Numbered from the stretch's first letter, positions 24,297-32,889 are shown. The stretch: DNA of 35,267 bases from JACVRW01 sp036519295 (GCA_036519295.1 DATDLN010000209.1:1-35267); one strand, 5' to 3'. The notes: generated by a model not told the origin, from the letters alone. Numbers and translations: made by a program.

Positions 24297-24658
24297 TCGA
24301 GCTCGACCTCATCCAGGCCCCGGAATCGCTGCGACGCCCGGCGCTGGCGGCACTCGCCGGGGCGGGAGTCGAGGACGGGCACCTGGCGGTCGCCTTGGTG
24401 GGCGAGGGCGAGATCCGACGGCTCAACCTGGAGCATCGCGGCCGCGACCGCCCGACGGACGTGCTCGCGTTCCCCGTGGACGAGCTGGGCGCCGCCGCCG
24501 GTCCGCGCGAGCTTGGCGACGTCGTGATCTGCCCGCTTTACGCCGAGGACCTGACGGAGGCCGTGGTTCACGGCGTGCTCCATCTCTGCGGCTACGATCA
24601 CGAGACGGACGACGGCGAGATGCTGGCTCTCCAGGCGCGCGTGCTCGAGCGGCTGTGA
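24293..24658 (+). CDS. ybeY: Endoribonuclease YbeY (rRNA maturation, Zn-dependent)
   Basis: Encodes 121 residues from CTG 24293. The zinc site HGVLHLCGYDH is complete (His93, His97, His103). RDRPTDVLAFPVDE and the preceding LNLEHRGRDR are the family's other conserved block. The N-terminal strand IELDLIQAPESLRRPALAA comes before any ATG, GTG or TTG. The first ordinary in-frame start is near 24392-24395 and would remove about 34 residues including conserved structure. The only plausible starts at the right place are CTG 24293, overlapping the phoH stop as CTGA, or ATC 24296. It is somewhat shorter than many YbeY proteins (about 150 residues). The stop overlaps era (GTGA). Confidence 0.9.
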   Translation: MIELDLIQAPESLRRPALAALAGAGVEDGHLAVALVGEGEIRRLNLEHRGRDRPTDVLAFPVDELGAAAGPRELGDVVICPLYAEDLTEAVVHGVLHLCGYDHETDDGEMLALQARVLERL

Positions 24659-25536
24659 CCCGGTCAGGCTTCGTGGCTCTCGCCGGTCGCCCGAACGCGG
24701 GCAAGTCGACGCTCGTGAACCGGATCGTCGGCGGCAAGGTGGCAATCGTCTCCGACAAGCCACAGACGACCCGGCGCGAGATCCGAGGCATCGCCTCGGG
24801 GACGGACCGGCAGCTCGTTCTGGTGGACCTTCCGGGCGTGCAGCGCCCCCGCGACGCGCTGACGGAGCGGATGCAGGCGCGCGTCGAGCGGGCCCTCGGG
24901 GAGGCCGACGCCGTGCTGCTCCTGCTGAACGGCGAGCAGCGGATCGGTCCCGGCGACCGCTTCATCGCTCGCGCGGTGCGGAACGTGGGGCTGCCGGCGG
25001 TGATCGCCGTGAACAAGGTCGACAAGCTCGACCGCGCGCGCACGCTCGCGGCGCTGACCGCGGCGGCGGAGCTCGATCTCGAGGGCGAGATCTTCCCGAT
25101 CAGCGCGCTAACGGGCGCCGGAGTCCCGGAGCTCGAGCAGCACCTCGTCTCACTTCTTCCCGATGGGCCCTTCCTGTACCCGCCCGAAGACAAGAGCGAC
25201 CTCCCCGAACGGGTCCGGCTGGCCGAGCTCATCCGCGAGCAGGTGCTCCTTCGCACCCGCGAGGAGCTGCCGCACGCCGTGGAAGTGGAGATCGACGAGC
25301 TGGAGGAGCGCCAGGACGGCCTGCTGGTGGTGCGCGCTCGGGTCTGGGCCGAGACGGAGTCGCAGAAGGGCATTCTGGTCGGCGCCGGTGGGCGCATGGT
25401 CAAGGCCGTGGGCGTCGCGGCTAGGCGGGAGATCGAGCGCGCCACCGGACGGCCGGTCCACCTCGATCTGAACGTTCGGGTGCGTAAGGGCTGGCGCCGG
25501 GACGAGGGCCTGCTCGACCGGCTCGGCATCGAATGA
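24655..25536 (+). CDS. era: GTPase Era
   Basis: Encodes 293 residues, normal length. G1 is GRPNAGKS (11-18). The switch region has SDKPQTTRREIRG, G3 is DLPG (58-61) and G4 is NKVD (120-123). The C-terminal KH domain is present, with KGILVGAGGRMVKAVGVAARREIE. Era binds 16S rRNA and supports 30S assembly. G3 in Era is normally DTPG, so Leu for Thr at position 59 is unusual. The rest is standard and the gene looks functional. The GTG start overlaps ybeY, and the TGA overlaps the ATG of the next gene (ATGA). recO, a common neighbour, is absent. Confidence 0.95.
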   Translation: MTRSGFVALAGRPNAGKSTLVNRIVGGKVAIVSDKPQTTRREIRGIASGTDRQLVLVDLPGVQRPRDALTERMQARVERALGEADAVLLLLNGEQRIGPGDRFIARAVRNVGLPAVIAVNKVDKLDRARTLAALTAAAELDLEGEIFPISALTGAGVPELEQHLVSLLPDGPFLYPPEDKSDLPERVRLAELIREQVLLRTREELPHAVEVEIDELEERQDGLLVVRARVWAETESQKGILVGAGGRMVKAVGVAARREIERATGRPVHLDLNVRVRKGWRRDEGLLDRLGIE

Positions 25537-26309
25537 CCGCGCTCGATCGAGTCAGGGCGTTCCTGCGGGAGACCGATGAGCGAATCTGCGACGAGCGCCG
25601 TGCCACGCCCCACGGGGTAGCCCTGCTCACCCCGAGCCTTCCGCTCGTCTGGCAGCTGAACGCGATTCGCGTCGAAGATCCCGACTCGAGCGCGGCGGAC
25701 CTCGTCGCCGAGGCGGATGAGCTCCTGGCGGCGGTCGCCCATCGCAAGCTGGTGGTGCACGACGAGGACGTCGGCGCCCGCCTCGCGCCCGCTCTCACCG
25801 CCCAGGGATGGAACGCGTTCCGGCTGCTGGTGATGGTCCGGCGCCGGCCGCCCGACCGTCCGGCCGAGGCCGGTCTCGGCGCCGAGGTCAGCCGAGAGCG
25901 GGGCGCGGCCGTGCTGGCGGCGTTTCGGCGCGAGCAGCCGTTCGGCTGGCAGGAGGAGGCGATTCGCCAGTTGGCGGGGATGGACGAGCGCTTCGCCCGC
26001 GCCTGGTCCACCCGCGACTTCGCGGCGCCGGCAGACGGGCTCGGCTGCTCCTGCCGTCTCTACTCGGACGGGACCGTCGCGCAGGTGGACGAGGTCGGGA
26101 CGCTCGAGGCGCGCCGCGGGCACGGGTACGCCCGGGCGACGGTGCTGGCCGCGGCGGACGCCGCCGCAGCGGAGGGTTGCGACCCGGTATTCCTCGTCAC
26201 CGACGCCTCCGACTGGCCTCAGCACCTCTACCGGAAGCTCGGCTTCGACGCGATCGGTGCCGTGTACGAGTTCCTCAAGCTGCCGGTCGAGACCGCGGAC
26301 CGTGCCTGA
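25533..26309 (+). CDS. GNAT-family N-acetyltransferase
   Basis: Encodes 258 residues. The N-terminal half (about 1-125) is not recognisable by motif but resembles the degenerate first GNAT unit of two-domain acetyltransferases. The C-terminal half has the acetyl-CoA motif EVGTLEARRGHGYARATVLAA, in which R-R-G-H-G-Y-A is motif A, and ends with DASDWPQHLYRKLGFDAIG, the usual closing strand. The substrate is unknown. Its ATG overlaps the era stop, so it is the last member of the yqeY-era operon or is read through into hisIE, 13 nt downstream. Confidence 0.82.
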   Translation: MTALDRVRAFLRETDERICDERRATPHGVALLTPSLPLVWQLNAIRVEDPDSSAADLVAEADELLAAVAHRKLVVHDEDVGARLAPALTAQGWNAFRLLVMVRRRPPDRPAEAGLGAEVSRERGAAVLAAFRREQPFGWQEEAIRQLAGMDERFARAWSTRDFAAPADGLGCSCRLYSDGTVAQVDEVGTLEARRGHGYARATVLAAADAAAAEGCDPVFLVTDASDWPQHLYRKLGFDAIGAVYEFLKLPVETADRA

Positions 26310-26322
26310 CAGAATCGGACCG

Positions 26323-26919
26323 GTGGAAGCGATCCGGTTCGACGAGATCGGGCTCGTGCCGTGCGTCGTCCAGGACGCGCGCACGGGCGAGGTGTTGACG
26401 CTCGCGTACATGAATCGCGAGGCGCTCGAGCGCACCCGGGCGAGCGGCGAGACATGGTTCTGGTCCCGCTCGCGGGAGGAGCTGTGGCACAAGGGGGAGA
26501 CCTCGGGCAACGTGCAGCGGGTGAAGGAGCTGCGCTGGGATTGCGACGCCGACGCCATCCTCGCGCTCGTCGAGCCCGCCGGCCCCGCGTGCCACACGGG
26601 CGAGCGCACCTGCTTCCACAACGGCGAGCTCCAGCCGGTGCCCGGCGAGGCGCTGGCCGCGCTGGAGCGAACGATCGCCCAGCGCCGCGCCGAGCGGCCG
26701 GAGGGGAGCTACACGGCCGAGCTGCTCGACGATCCGGCACGGATCGCCGAGAAGGTGCGGGAGGAGGCCGACGAGGTTGCTCGCGCGGCGGGTGACGAGC
26801 CCGGCGAGCGCGTGGCGGCCGAGGCGGCCGACGTGCTCTACCACCTTGCCGTTCTGCTGGCATCGCGCGGGCTGAGTCTCACCGACGCCTTCGTGGAGCT
26901 GAACGGTCGCCGCTCATGA
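26323..26919 (+). CDS. hisI: Fused phosphoribosyl-AMP cyclohydrolase / phosphoribosyl-ATP pyrophosphatase
   Basis: Encodes 198 residues and carries two histidine pathway steps on one chain (hisIE type). The HisI half (about 1-108) has LTLAYMNREAL, TWFWSRSREELWHKGETSGN, then metal-binding DCDADAILALVEPAGPACHTG and RTCFH. The HisE half (about 112-198) has ERTIAQRRAERPEGSY, KVREEADEVARAAGD and EAADVLYHLAVLLASRGLS. GTG 26323 is preceded by CAGAAT ending 7 nt upstream, a one-mismatch version of the leaderless pattern. The TGA overlaps the trpE ATG (ATGA). Many actinobacteria encode HisI and HisE separately, so the fusion is a useful lineage marker. Confidence 0.94.
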   Translation: MEAIRFDEIGLVPCVVQDARTGEVLTLAYMNREALERTRASGETWFWSRSREELWHKGETSGNVQRVKELRWDCDADAILALVEPAGPACHTGERTCFHNGELQPVPGEALAALERTIAQRRAERPEGSYTAELLDDPARIAEKVREEADEVARAAGDEPGERVAAEAADVLYHLAVLLASRGLSLTDAFVELNGRRS

Positions 26920-28397
26920 ACGAGACCTCCGCCGCCGTCGCCGACGACGTCGCGACGCTCGAGCTCGCCCCCAGCCTCGACGAGGTGCGCGAGCTCGCGC
27001 GCGAGCACAACCTCGTGCCGCTGCGCCACACCTTCATCGCCGATTGCGAGACGCCGGTCTCGGCATACCTCAAGCTGCGCGGCGCGGGCCCGTCGTTCCT
27101 TCTCGAGTCGGCGGAGCAGGGCCAGCGGGTCGGGCGCTGGTCGTTCCTTGGCTTCCGACCCCGGGCGGTGATCCGCCTCGACCGGGGGGCGCACACGGAC
27201 CCGTACGCGCTCGTGGCGGAGGAGCTCGAGCGCTACCGAATCGCGCCGCTCGCGGGCCTGCCGCCATTCGCGGGCGGCGCGGTCGGCCTGTTCGGCTACG
27301 ACCTGGTGCGCACGGCCGAGCCCACGGTGGGAGAGCCGAACCGCGACGACACCGGAGTGCCGGAGCTGGCGCTCATGGTCACCGACGTGCTGCTCGCCTT
27401 CGACCACCTGCGTCACGAGGTCACGGTGCTGGCGAATGTGCTTTGCGAGGACGAGCTCGAGCGCTCCTACGACGAGGCAGTGGCGGCGATCGCCGACGTT
27501 CGCCGGCGCCTGCGCGGGCCGGCGCCGGCGGCGGAGCGGGGGCGCCGGGAGCCGCCCGACTTCGCTTCGAACCTCGGCTCCGAGGGCTACGCCGCCGCGG
27601 TCGAGCGGGCGAAGGAGTACATCCGGGCGGGCGACATCTATCAGGTGGTGCCGTCCCAGCGCTGGAGCGCCGGCTGTCCGGTCGACGCGTTCTCGATCTA
27701 TCGCGGTCTGCGAGCGGTGAACCCGAGCCCGTACATGTATTTCCTCGACTTCGAGGACTTCGAGATCGCGGGGGCGTCGCCGGAGTCGCTCGTCAAGGTC
27801 TCGGGCCGGCGCGTGGAGCAGCGGCCGATCGCCGGCACCCGCCCGCGCGCGGGCTCCACCGAGCAGGACATCGAGCGCGCCAGGGAGCTGCTGGCCGACG
27901 AGAAGGAGCGCGCCGAGCACGTGATGCTGGTCGACCTGGGACGCAACGATCTCGGGCGGGTGTGCGAGTACGGCAGCGTGTCGGTTGACGACCTGATGGC
28001 GATCGAGACCTACTCGCACGTGATGCACATAGTGTCGTCGGTGTCCGGCACGCTCCGCGAGGGCGTGGGCCCGATGGACGCGCTGCGCGCCTCGCTGCCG
28101 GCGGGGACGCTGTCCGGAGCGCCCAAGGTGCGCGCGATGCAGATCATCGACGAGCTCGAGCCGGTGAAGCGGGCTGCCTACGGCGGCGCCGTGGGCTACC
28201 TCTCCTACACCGGCGACCTCGACACCTGCATCTACATCCGCTCCGCGCTCGTCAAGGACGGCAAGGTGTACGTCCAGGCCGGCGGCGGCATCGTGGCCGA
28301 CTCCGATCCCGACTACGAGGTGCGCGAGACCGAGGCGAAGGCGCACGCGGTGTTCGAGGCGCTGCGGCTCGCCTGCGAGCAGGGTGATTGGGCATGA
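26916..28397 (+). CDS. trpE: Anthranilate synthase component I
   Basis: Encodes 493 residues. It makes anthranilate from chorismate with ammonia supplied by TrpG. The N-terminal domain has the LLES motif used for tryptophan feedback binding (SFLLESAEQG). The C-terminal catalytic domain has PSPYMYFLDF, GASPESLVKV, IAGTRPRAGSTEQDIERA, AEHVMLVDLGRNDLGRVCEYGSV and LPAGTLSGAPKVRAMQII, all typical of TrpE. The ATG start overlaps hisIE, and the stop overlaps the trpG ATG (ATGA). No leader peptide or attenuator is visible, which fits its place inside an operon. Confidence 0.96.
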   Translation: MNETSAAVADDVATLELAPSLDEVRELAREHNLVPLRHTFIADCETPVSAYLKLRGAGPSFLLESAEQGQRVGRWSFLGFRPRAVIRLDRGAHTDPYALVAEELERYRIAPLAGLPPFAGGAVGLFGYDLVRTAEPTVGEPNRDDTGVPELALMVTDVLLAFDHLRHEVTVLANVLCEDELERSYDEAVAAIADVRRRLRGPAPAAERGRREPPDFASNLGSEGYAAAVERAKEYIRAGDIYQVVPSQRWSAGCPVDAFSIYRGLRAVNPSPYMYFLDFEDFEIAGASPESLVKVSGRRVEQRPIAGTRPRAGSTEQDIERARELLADEKERAEHVMLVDLGRNDLGRVCEYGSVSVDDLMAIETYSHVMHIVSSVSGTLREGVGPMDALRASLPAGTLSGAPKVRAMQIIDELEPVKRAAYGGAVGYLSYTGDLDTCIYIRSALVKDGKVYVQAGGGIVADSDPDYEVRETEAKAHAVFEALRLACEQGDWA

Positions 28398-28945
28398 CCT
28401 CCGTCCTGGTGGTCGACAACTACGACTCCTTCACCTACAACCTCGTCCAGTACCTGGGCGAGCTGGGGGCGTATGTCGACGTCGTCCGGAACGACGTGCC
28501 CGAGCTGCTCGAGCACGGACCGGACCGGGTGATCGTCTCGCCGGGGCCGTGCACACCTGCCGAGGCGGGGCTCTCGGTTGAGGCGATCCGGCGCTACGGC
28601 GAGGCGGGCGTCCCTGTGCTCGGCGTCTGCCTGGGCCACCAGGCGCTCGCCGCGGCGTACGGCGGTCGGGTTGTGCGCGGCGAGCCGGTGCACGGGAAGA
28701 CCGCCGAGGTCGAGCACGATGGGAAGACCATCTTCGAAGGGCTGCGGTCACCCCTCACGGCCGGCCGTTACCACTCTCTGGTGGTCGATACGGAGCTTCC
28801 GGACGGTCTCGTTCCCTCCGCGCACTCCGGTGACGTCATCATGGGCCTGCGTCACCGCGAGCTTCCCGTCGAGGGGGTGCAGTTCCATCCCGAGTCGGTG
28901 CTGACGCCCGACGGCAAGCGCATGTTGCGAAATTTTCTTGCCTAA
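28394..28945 (+). CDS. trpG: Anthranilate synthase component II (glutamine amidotransferase)
   Basis: Encodes 183 residues. The class I amidotransferase triad is present: Cys79 in GVCLGHQ, and His and Glu in VQFHPESVLTP. The oxyanion segment VSPGPCTPAEAG and the start VLVVDNYDSFTYNLVQYL are standard for TrpG/PabA. It may also serve 4-amino-4-deoxychorismate synthesis, as many single TrpG/PabA proteins do. ATG 28394 is chosen over the in-frame TTG six bases upstream because it forms an ATGA overlap with trpE. The 3' end overlaps the proposed trpD start by 8 nt. Confidence 0.96.
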   Translation: MTSVLVVDNYDSFTYNLVQYLGELGAYVDVVRNDVPELLEHGPDRVIVSPGPCTPAEAGLSVEAIRRYGEAGVPVLGVCLGHQALAAAYGGRVVRGEPVHGKTAEVEHDGKTIFEGLRSPLTAGRYHSLVVDTELPDGLVPSAHSGDVIMGLRHRELPVEGVQFHPESVLTPDGKRMLRNFLA

Positions 28946-29966
28946 TCCCGTACTGACAGACGCCATCGACCGGCTCGCGAGCGGCGAGGACCTGAGCGCG
29001 GACGACGCCGCCCGGGTGCTCGTCGAGGTCATGGAGGGGAACGCCTCGGAGGCGCAGTCGGCGGCGTTCCTGATCGCGCTGCGGGCGAAGGGCGAGACCG
29101 TGCAGGAGGTCGCCGGCCTGGCGCGCACCATGCGCGCCCTTGCCGTGCGCGTGAACGCGGGCCGGGACCTCGTCGACACCGCGGGCACGGGCGGGGGGCG
29201 GCCGACGTTCAACGTCTCCACCACCGCCGCCTTCGTGGCGGCCGGCGCGGGCTGCCGGGTGGCCAAGCACGGCAACCGCTCGGCCACGAGCCAGTGCGGC
29301 TCGGCCGACGTGCTCGAGGCGCTCGGCGGGAGGATCGACCTCGAGCCCGAGGCGGTGGCGGAGTGCATCGACGCGGTCGGCTTCGGCTTCATGTTCGCGC
29401 CGCGTCACCACCTGGCAATGCGGCACGTGGTCCCCGTGCGCAAGGAGCTGGGGGTGCGCACCATCTTCAACTTCCTCGGTCCACTGACCAATCCGGCGGG
29501 CGCGATGCACCAGGTCATCGGAGTCTCCGACCCGCGCAAGATCGAGCTGATGGCGGCCGCGCTCGGCGAGCTTGGGACCGATAGGGCCCTGGTAGTGTCG
29601 AGCGAGGATGGTCTCGACGAGTTCTCGGTCTCGGGGGCGACCCGGGTGGTTGAGCTGAGGGAAGGCCGACTCGAGACCTACGCGGTCACACCGGAGTACG
29701 TAGGGCTCGAGCCGGTTCCGGACGGCGCGGTGGGCGCGGGGACGCCCGACGAAAACGCCCGCGTGCTGCGCGGCGTGCTCCACGGCGAGCCGGGCCCGGA
29801 GCGCTCGCTGGCCGTGCTGAACGGAGGCGCCGCGATATACGTGGCCGGCCGCGCTGCGTCGCTCGAGGAGGGAGCACGCCGCGCGGAGGAGTCGATCGAC
29901 TCGGGTGCCGCCCGCGACGCGCTCGACGGCTGGCTCGAGCGGACCGGCGGGAGCGCAGGCCCGTGA
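28938..29966 (+). CDS. trpD: Anthranilate phosphoribosyltransferase
   Basis: Encodes 342 residues, normal length. It joins anthranilate to PRPP. The PRPP site DTAGTGGGRPTFNVSTTAAF, the substrate-binding KHGNRSATSQCGSADVLEALGG and FMFAPRHHLAMRHVVPVRKELG are all intact. The start is TTG 28938, which overlaps the trpG end by 8 nt and lies in a small AT-rich patch. No ATG or GTG is available at the family N-terminus. The stop overlaps the trpC GTG (GTGA). Confidence 0.95.
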   Translation: MPNPVLTDAIDRLASGEDLSADDAARVLVEVMEGNASEAQSAAFLIALRAKGETVQEVAGLARTMRALAVRVNAGRDLVDTAGTGGGRPTFNVSTTAAFVAAGAGCRVAKHGNRSATSQCGSADVLEALGGRIDLEPEAVAECIDAVGFGFMFAPRHHLAMRHVVPVRKELGVRTIFNFLGPLTNPAGAMHQVIGVSDPRKIELMAAALGELGTDRALVVSSEDGLDEFSVSGATRVVELREGRLETYAVTPEYVGLEPVPDGAVGAGTPDENARVLRGVLHGEPGPERSLAVLNGGAAIYVAGRAASLEEGARRAEESIDSGAARDALDGWLERTGGSAGP

Positions 29967-30760
29967 GTCCCCGGCTGGACGAGCTGGTCGGTGCCACGCG
30001 CGACGCGCTCGCCCGGCGAATGCGCGAGCGGCCGTTGGCCGAGCTCGAACGGGAGGCGGACACCGGACGCGAAGGGCGTCCGTTCTCCGAGGCGCTGGCG
30101 CGGCCGGGCACGTCCCTCATCGCGGAGCACAAGCGGCGCTCGCCCTCCGCCGGCGAGATCCGTGAGGGTGGGAGCTGCGCCGACGTGGTGCGCGCCTACG
30201 AGCGCGGGGGCGCCGCGGCGATATCCGTGCTCACCGAGGAGACGCACTTCGGGGGTTCGCTGGCCGACCTGCACGAGGCGCGGGCCGCGACCGAGCTGCC
30301 GATTCTGCGAAAGGACTTCACGATCGACCCCTACCAGCTGTACGAGACGAAGGCGGCCGGCGCCGACGCCGCGCTGCTCGTGGTGGGCTCCCTGGAGCCG
30401 CGGCAGCTGGCCTCGCTCCATCGCCTCGCAGGCGACCTCGACCTCGACGCGATCGTCGAGATCCACGACGAGGAAGAGCTCGAGCGCGCCCTCGAGATCG
30501 ACTGCGACGTGATCGGGATCAACAACCGCGACCTCGAGGACTTCAGCGTCGACATTCAGCGCACCTTCGACCTGCTGGCCGACGTGCCGGCCGGCAAGGT
30601 GGTGGTGTCCGAGTCGGGCATTCACGACCGCTGGCAGATCGAGGAGCTCGAGCAGGTGGGAGTGGACGCGGTCCTGATCGGCGAAGTCCTGATGCGAGCG
30701 CCCGACACGGAGGCCGCGGTCCGCGAGCTGACGCGGTCGGAGGAGCCGACGCAGGCGTGA
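29963..30760 (+). CDS. trpC: Indole-3-glycerol phosphate synthase
   Basis: Encodes 265 residues, the single-domain form. The TIM-barrel motifs are complete: LIAEHKRRSPSAGEIREG, AAAISVLTEETHFGGSLADL, then LPILRKDFTIDPYQLYETKA, VIGINNRDLEDFSVDI and VVVSESGIHDRWQIEELE. It closes the indole ring. It is not fused to TrpF, and no trpF, trpB or trpA follows, so the remaining steps must be elsewhere. In many actinobacteria TrpF activity is supplied by the HisA-like PriA. The GTG start overlaps trpD. Confidence 0.95.
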   Translation: MSPRLDELVGATRDALARRMRERPLAELEREADTGREGRPFSEALARPGTSLIAEHKRRSPSAGEIREGGSCADVVRAYERGGAAAISVLTEETHFGGSLADLHEARAATELPILRKDFTIDPYQLYETKAAGADAALLVVGSLEPRQLASLHRLAGDLDLDAIVEIHDEEELERALEIDCDVIGINNRDLEDFSVDIQRTFDLLADVPAGKVVVSESGIHDRWQIEELEQVGVDAVLIGEVLMRAPDTEAAVRELTRSEEPTQA

Positions 30761-30794
30761 CTCGGGAACCCTGGGAGAGAGGGCGGCGTATCCC

Positions 30795-30800
30795 TACCAT
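30795..30800 (+). promoter_or_regulatory. Leaderless -10 element (moxR operon)
   Basis: TACCAT ends 8 nt before ATG 30809. A GGAG also lies in this gap, so a very short leader with a ribosome site is another reading. It separates the moxR operon from trpC, which ends 48 nt upstream of the moxR ATG. Confidence 0.45.
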
Positions 30801-30808
30801 GGAGCGGG

Positions 30809-31759
30809 ATGGCGACAGCGCCTGAGCTCGACCCGCCGCAGGTCGCGGAGCTCTGCGGTCGGGTCCGCGACAACATTGCGCGCGCCGTAAAGGCGCCAGA
30901 CGACGTGCTGCGGGACCTGCTCGTCGCGCTGCTCGCCGAGGGTCACGTGCTGATCGAGGACTACCCGGGCGTCGGCAAGACCGCGCTCGCACGCGCGCTC
31001 GCTCGCTCCATCGACGCCGAGTACGCCCGCGTGCAGTGCACCGCCGACCTCCTGCCCGCCGACGTCGTCGGCACGAACGTCTACAACCAGCGCGAGAACC
31101 GCTTCGAGTTCCGGCCCGGACCGGTGTTCGCGAACGTCGTGCTCGTGGACGAGGTGAACCGCGCCTCCCCGAAGACCCAGTCGGGGCTGCTCGAGTGCAT
31201 GCAGGAGCTGCACGTGACGGTCGACAAGCACACGCACGAGCTGGCGCGCCCGTTCCTCGTCCTCGCCACCCAGAACCCGATCGAGTACGAGGGCACCTAC
31301 CCGCTGCCCGAGGCGCAGCTCGACCGCTTCATGGTGCGCGTCTCGCTCGGGTACCCGTCGGCCGACCAGGAAAGCGACATGTTGCTGGACCACGCCCAGC
31401 GCGACCGCGTGCTCGACCTGGAGCCCGTCACGGACGTCGCCGAGGTGCTCGCCGCCCAGGCCGCGGCCGGGGCCGTGCACGGCAGCGAGCCGCTGCGCCG
31501 GTACGTCGTGGCGATCCTGGACGCCACGCGGGGGGACCCGCGCGTGGAGCTGGGTGCGAGCCCCCGCGCCGGGCTCATGCTGTTCCAGGCGGCCAAGGCG
31601 CTGGCCGCGCTCGACGGCCGCGATCACGCCCTCCCCGACGACGTTCAGAAGCTCGCCGCCACGGTGTTGACCCACCGCCTGCTCCTGGCGCCCGGCTCGG
31701 GCGGCGACGAGCGGACGGCGGTGGTGCGCGACGCGCTGGAGCGGGTTCCGGCGCTCTGA
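30809..31759 (+). CDS. MoxR-family AAA+ ATPase
   Basis: Encodes 316 residues. Walker A is GVGKTALARA, Walker B is VVLVDEVNRASPKTQSGLLECMQELHVTVD, in which the MoxR signature is very clear, and the sensor region reads LVLATQNPIEYEGTYPLPEAQLDRFM. The lid domain ends with the usual GASPRAGLMLFQAAKALAAL, DHALPDDVQKLA and VLTHRLLLAPG. MoxR ATPases act as chaperones or metal-loading factors for partner proteins encoded beside them. Here the partners are the DUF58 and transglutaminase proteins that follow, 8 nt downstream. Confidence 0.95.
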   Translation: MATAPELDPPQVAELCGRVRDNIARAVKAPDDVLRDLLVALLAEGHVLIEDYPGVGKTALARALARSIDAEYARVQCTADLLPADVVGTNVYNQRENRFEFRPGPVFANVVLVDEVNRASPKTQSGLLECMQELHVTVDKHTHELARPFLVLATQNPIEYEGTYPLPEAQLDRFMVRVSLGYPSADQESDMLLDHAQRDRVLDLEPVTDVAEVLAAQAAAGAVHGSEPLRRYVVAILDATRGDPRVELGASPRAGLMLFQAAKALAALDGRDHALPDDVQKLAATVLTHRLLLAPGSGGDERTAVVRDALERVPAL

Positions 31760-31767
31760 GATAGCTG

Positions 31768-32889
31768 ATGGGCCCACCGTTGATCCGGCCCATCGTCACG
31801 GCGCTCCTCGGCCTGGCGCTGTGTCTCGCGGGGGCCACCTTCGACTCCGCCTCCTTCTACGTACCGGGCGTGGGCCTGATCGTCCTCGCGGCGGGTGCGA
31901 TCGGCTGGGTCGCGCTCGCAGCCCAGGGTGCGACGATCAGCCGTCGGCCCGGACCGCACACCGTCGTCGAGGACGACTCGTATCCGCTGCGCGTGGAGAT
32001 GGAGAGCGGCGTGCTGCCACCGCCCGGCGGGGAGCTGCTGGAGCCGCTGCTCGGCTGGCCGGTGCCGATTGCGGGCCGCTGGTCGCGGCGGCTGCGGATC
32101 AACGTCCGCTTCTCGCGCCGCGGGCGCCGGAGACTCGAGCCCGGCCGGCTCGTGATCCGGGATCCGCTGCGACTCTACGTGCGCGAGCTGGTCGGCGAGG
32201 GCGGCGAGGAGGTTGTCGTTCTGCCGCGCATCGAGCCGGTGACCGCACCGGGCGGCAGCGGCGCCGGCGCGGGTGACCGCGGCGGGCGAGGCGCCGAGCC
32301 CGGGCTGTCCGGGCGGCGGCTCGACGCGTCGGCCGCCGAGCTCGAGATCGACGGGCTGCGACCGTACCGCGAGGGCTCGCCCGCGTCGCGCATCCACTGG
32401 CCGACAGTGGCCCGGCGGGGCGAGATGCTGGAACGGCGGCTTGTGGCCGAGCTCGACTCGGCCCCGCTGATCGTCCTCGACGCCGCGGCGCCCGCCAGCG
32501 AGGAGGCCCTCGACAAGGCCGTGCGGGCCGCGGCCTCGCTCTGCGTGTGGCTTGCGCGCCACGGCGGCTGCGCCATCCTCCTGCCCGGCGAGCGCCGCCC
32601 GATCGAGGTGGAGCACGACATGGGGTCGTGGCCCGCGGTGCACCTCCGTCTGGCGCTGGTCGAGCGGGGGGGCCCTCCGGCCTCGAGCGCCCTCGGACCC
32701 CGAGGGGGCGCCGTCCTGTGGGTCACCGCCGCCGACCTTCGGGGGGCGCCGCGTGCACTCGAGCGACTGCCGGCAGGCGCCCGCTACATCGTCACGCCGG
32801 AGCCGCCGGCGGGGATCCATCCGGCGTTCGAGGTGGCCGGCTGTACTGGCTGTCTGCTGGAGCGTGCGCGGAGGGGGATCGCCGCATGA
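31768..32889 (+). CDS. DUF58 domain protein, membrane-anchored
   Basis: Encodes 373 residues. Two N-terminal membrane helices (about 5-20 and 30-50) are followed by a soluble part. The DUF58 block is LRPYREGSPASRIHWPTVARRGEMLERRLVAE, after which a von Willebrand A-like fold begins (APLIVLDAAAPA). The usual D-x-S-x-S MIDAS motif is not obvious. The family travels with MoxR and transglutaminase-like proteins, and the trio probably forms a membrane complex of unknown substrate. ATG 31768 lies 8 nt after the moxR stop. The stop overlaps the next ATG (ATGA). Confidence 0.88.
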   Translation: MGPPLIRPIVTALLGLALCLAGATFDSASFYVPGVGLIVLAAGAIGWVALAAQGATISRRPGPHTVVEDDSYPLRVEMESGVLPPPGGELLEPLLGWPVPIAGRWSRRLRINVRFSRRGRRRLEPGRLVIRDPLRLYVRELVGEGGEEVVVLPRIEPVTAPGGSGAGAGDRGGRGAEPGLSGRRLDASAAELEIDGLRPYREGSPASRIHWPTVARRGEMLERRLVAELDSAPLIVLDAAAPASEEALDKAVRAAASLCVWLARHGGCAILLPGERRPIEVEHDMGSWPAVHLRLALVERGGPPASSALGPRGGAVLWVTAADLRGAPRALERLPAGARYIVTPEPPAGIHPAFEVAGCTGCLLERARRGIAA

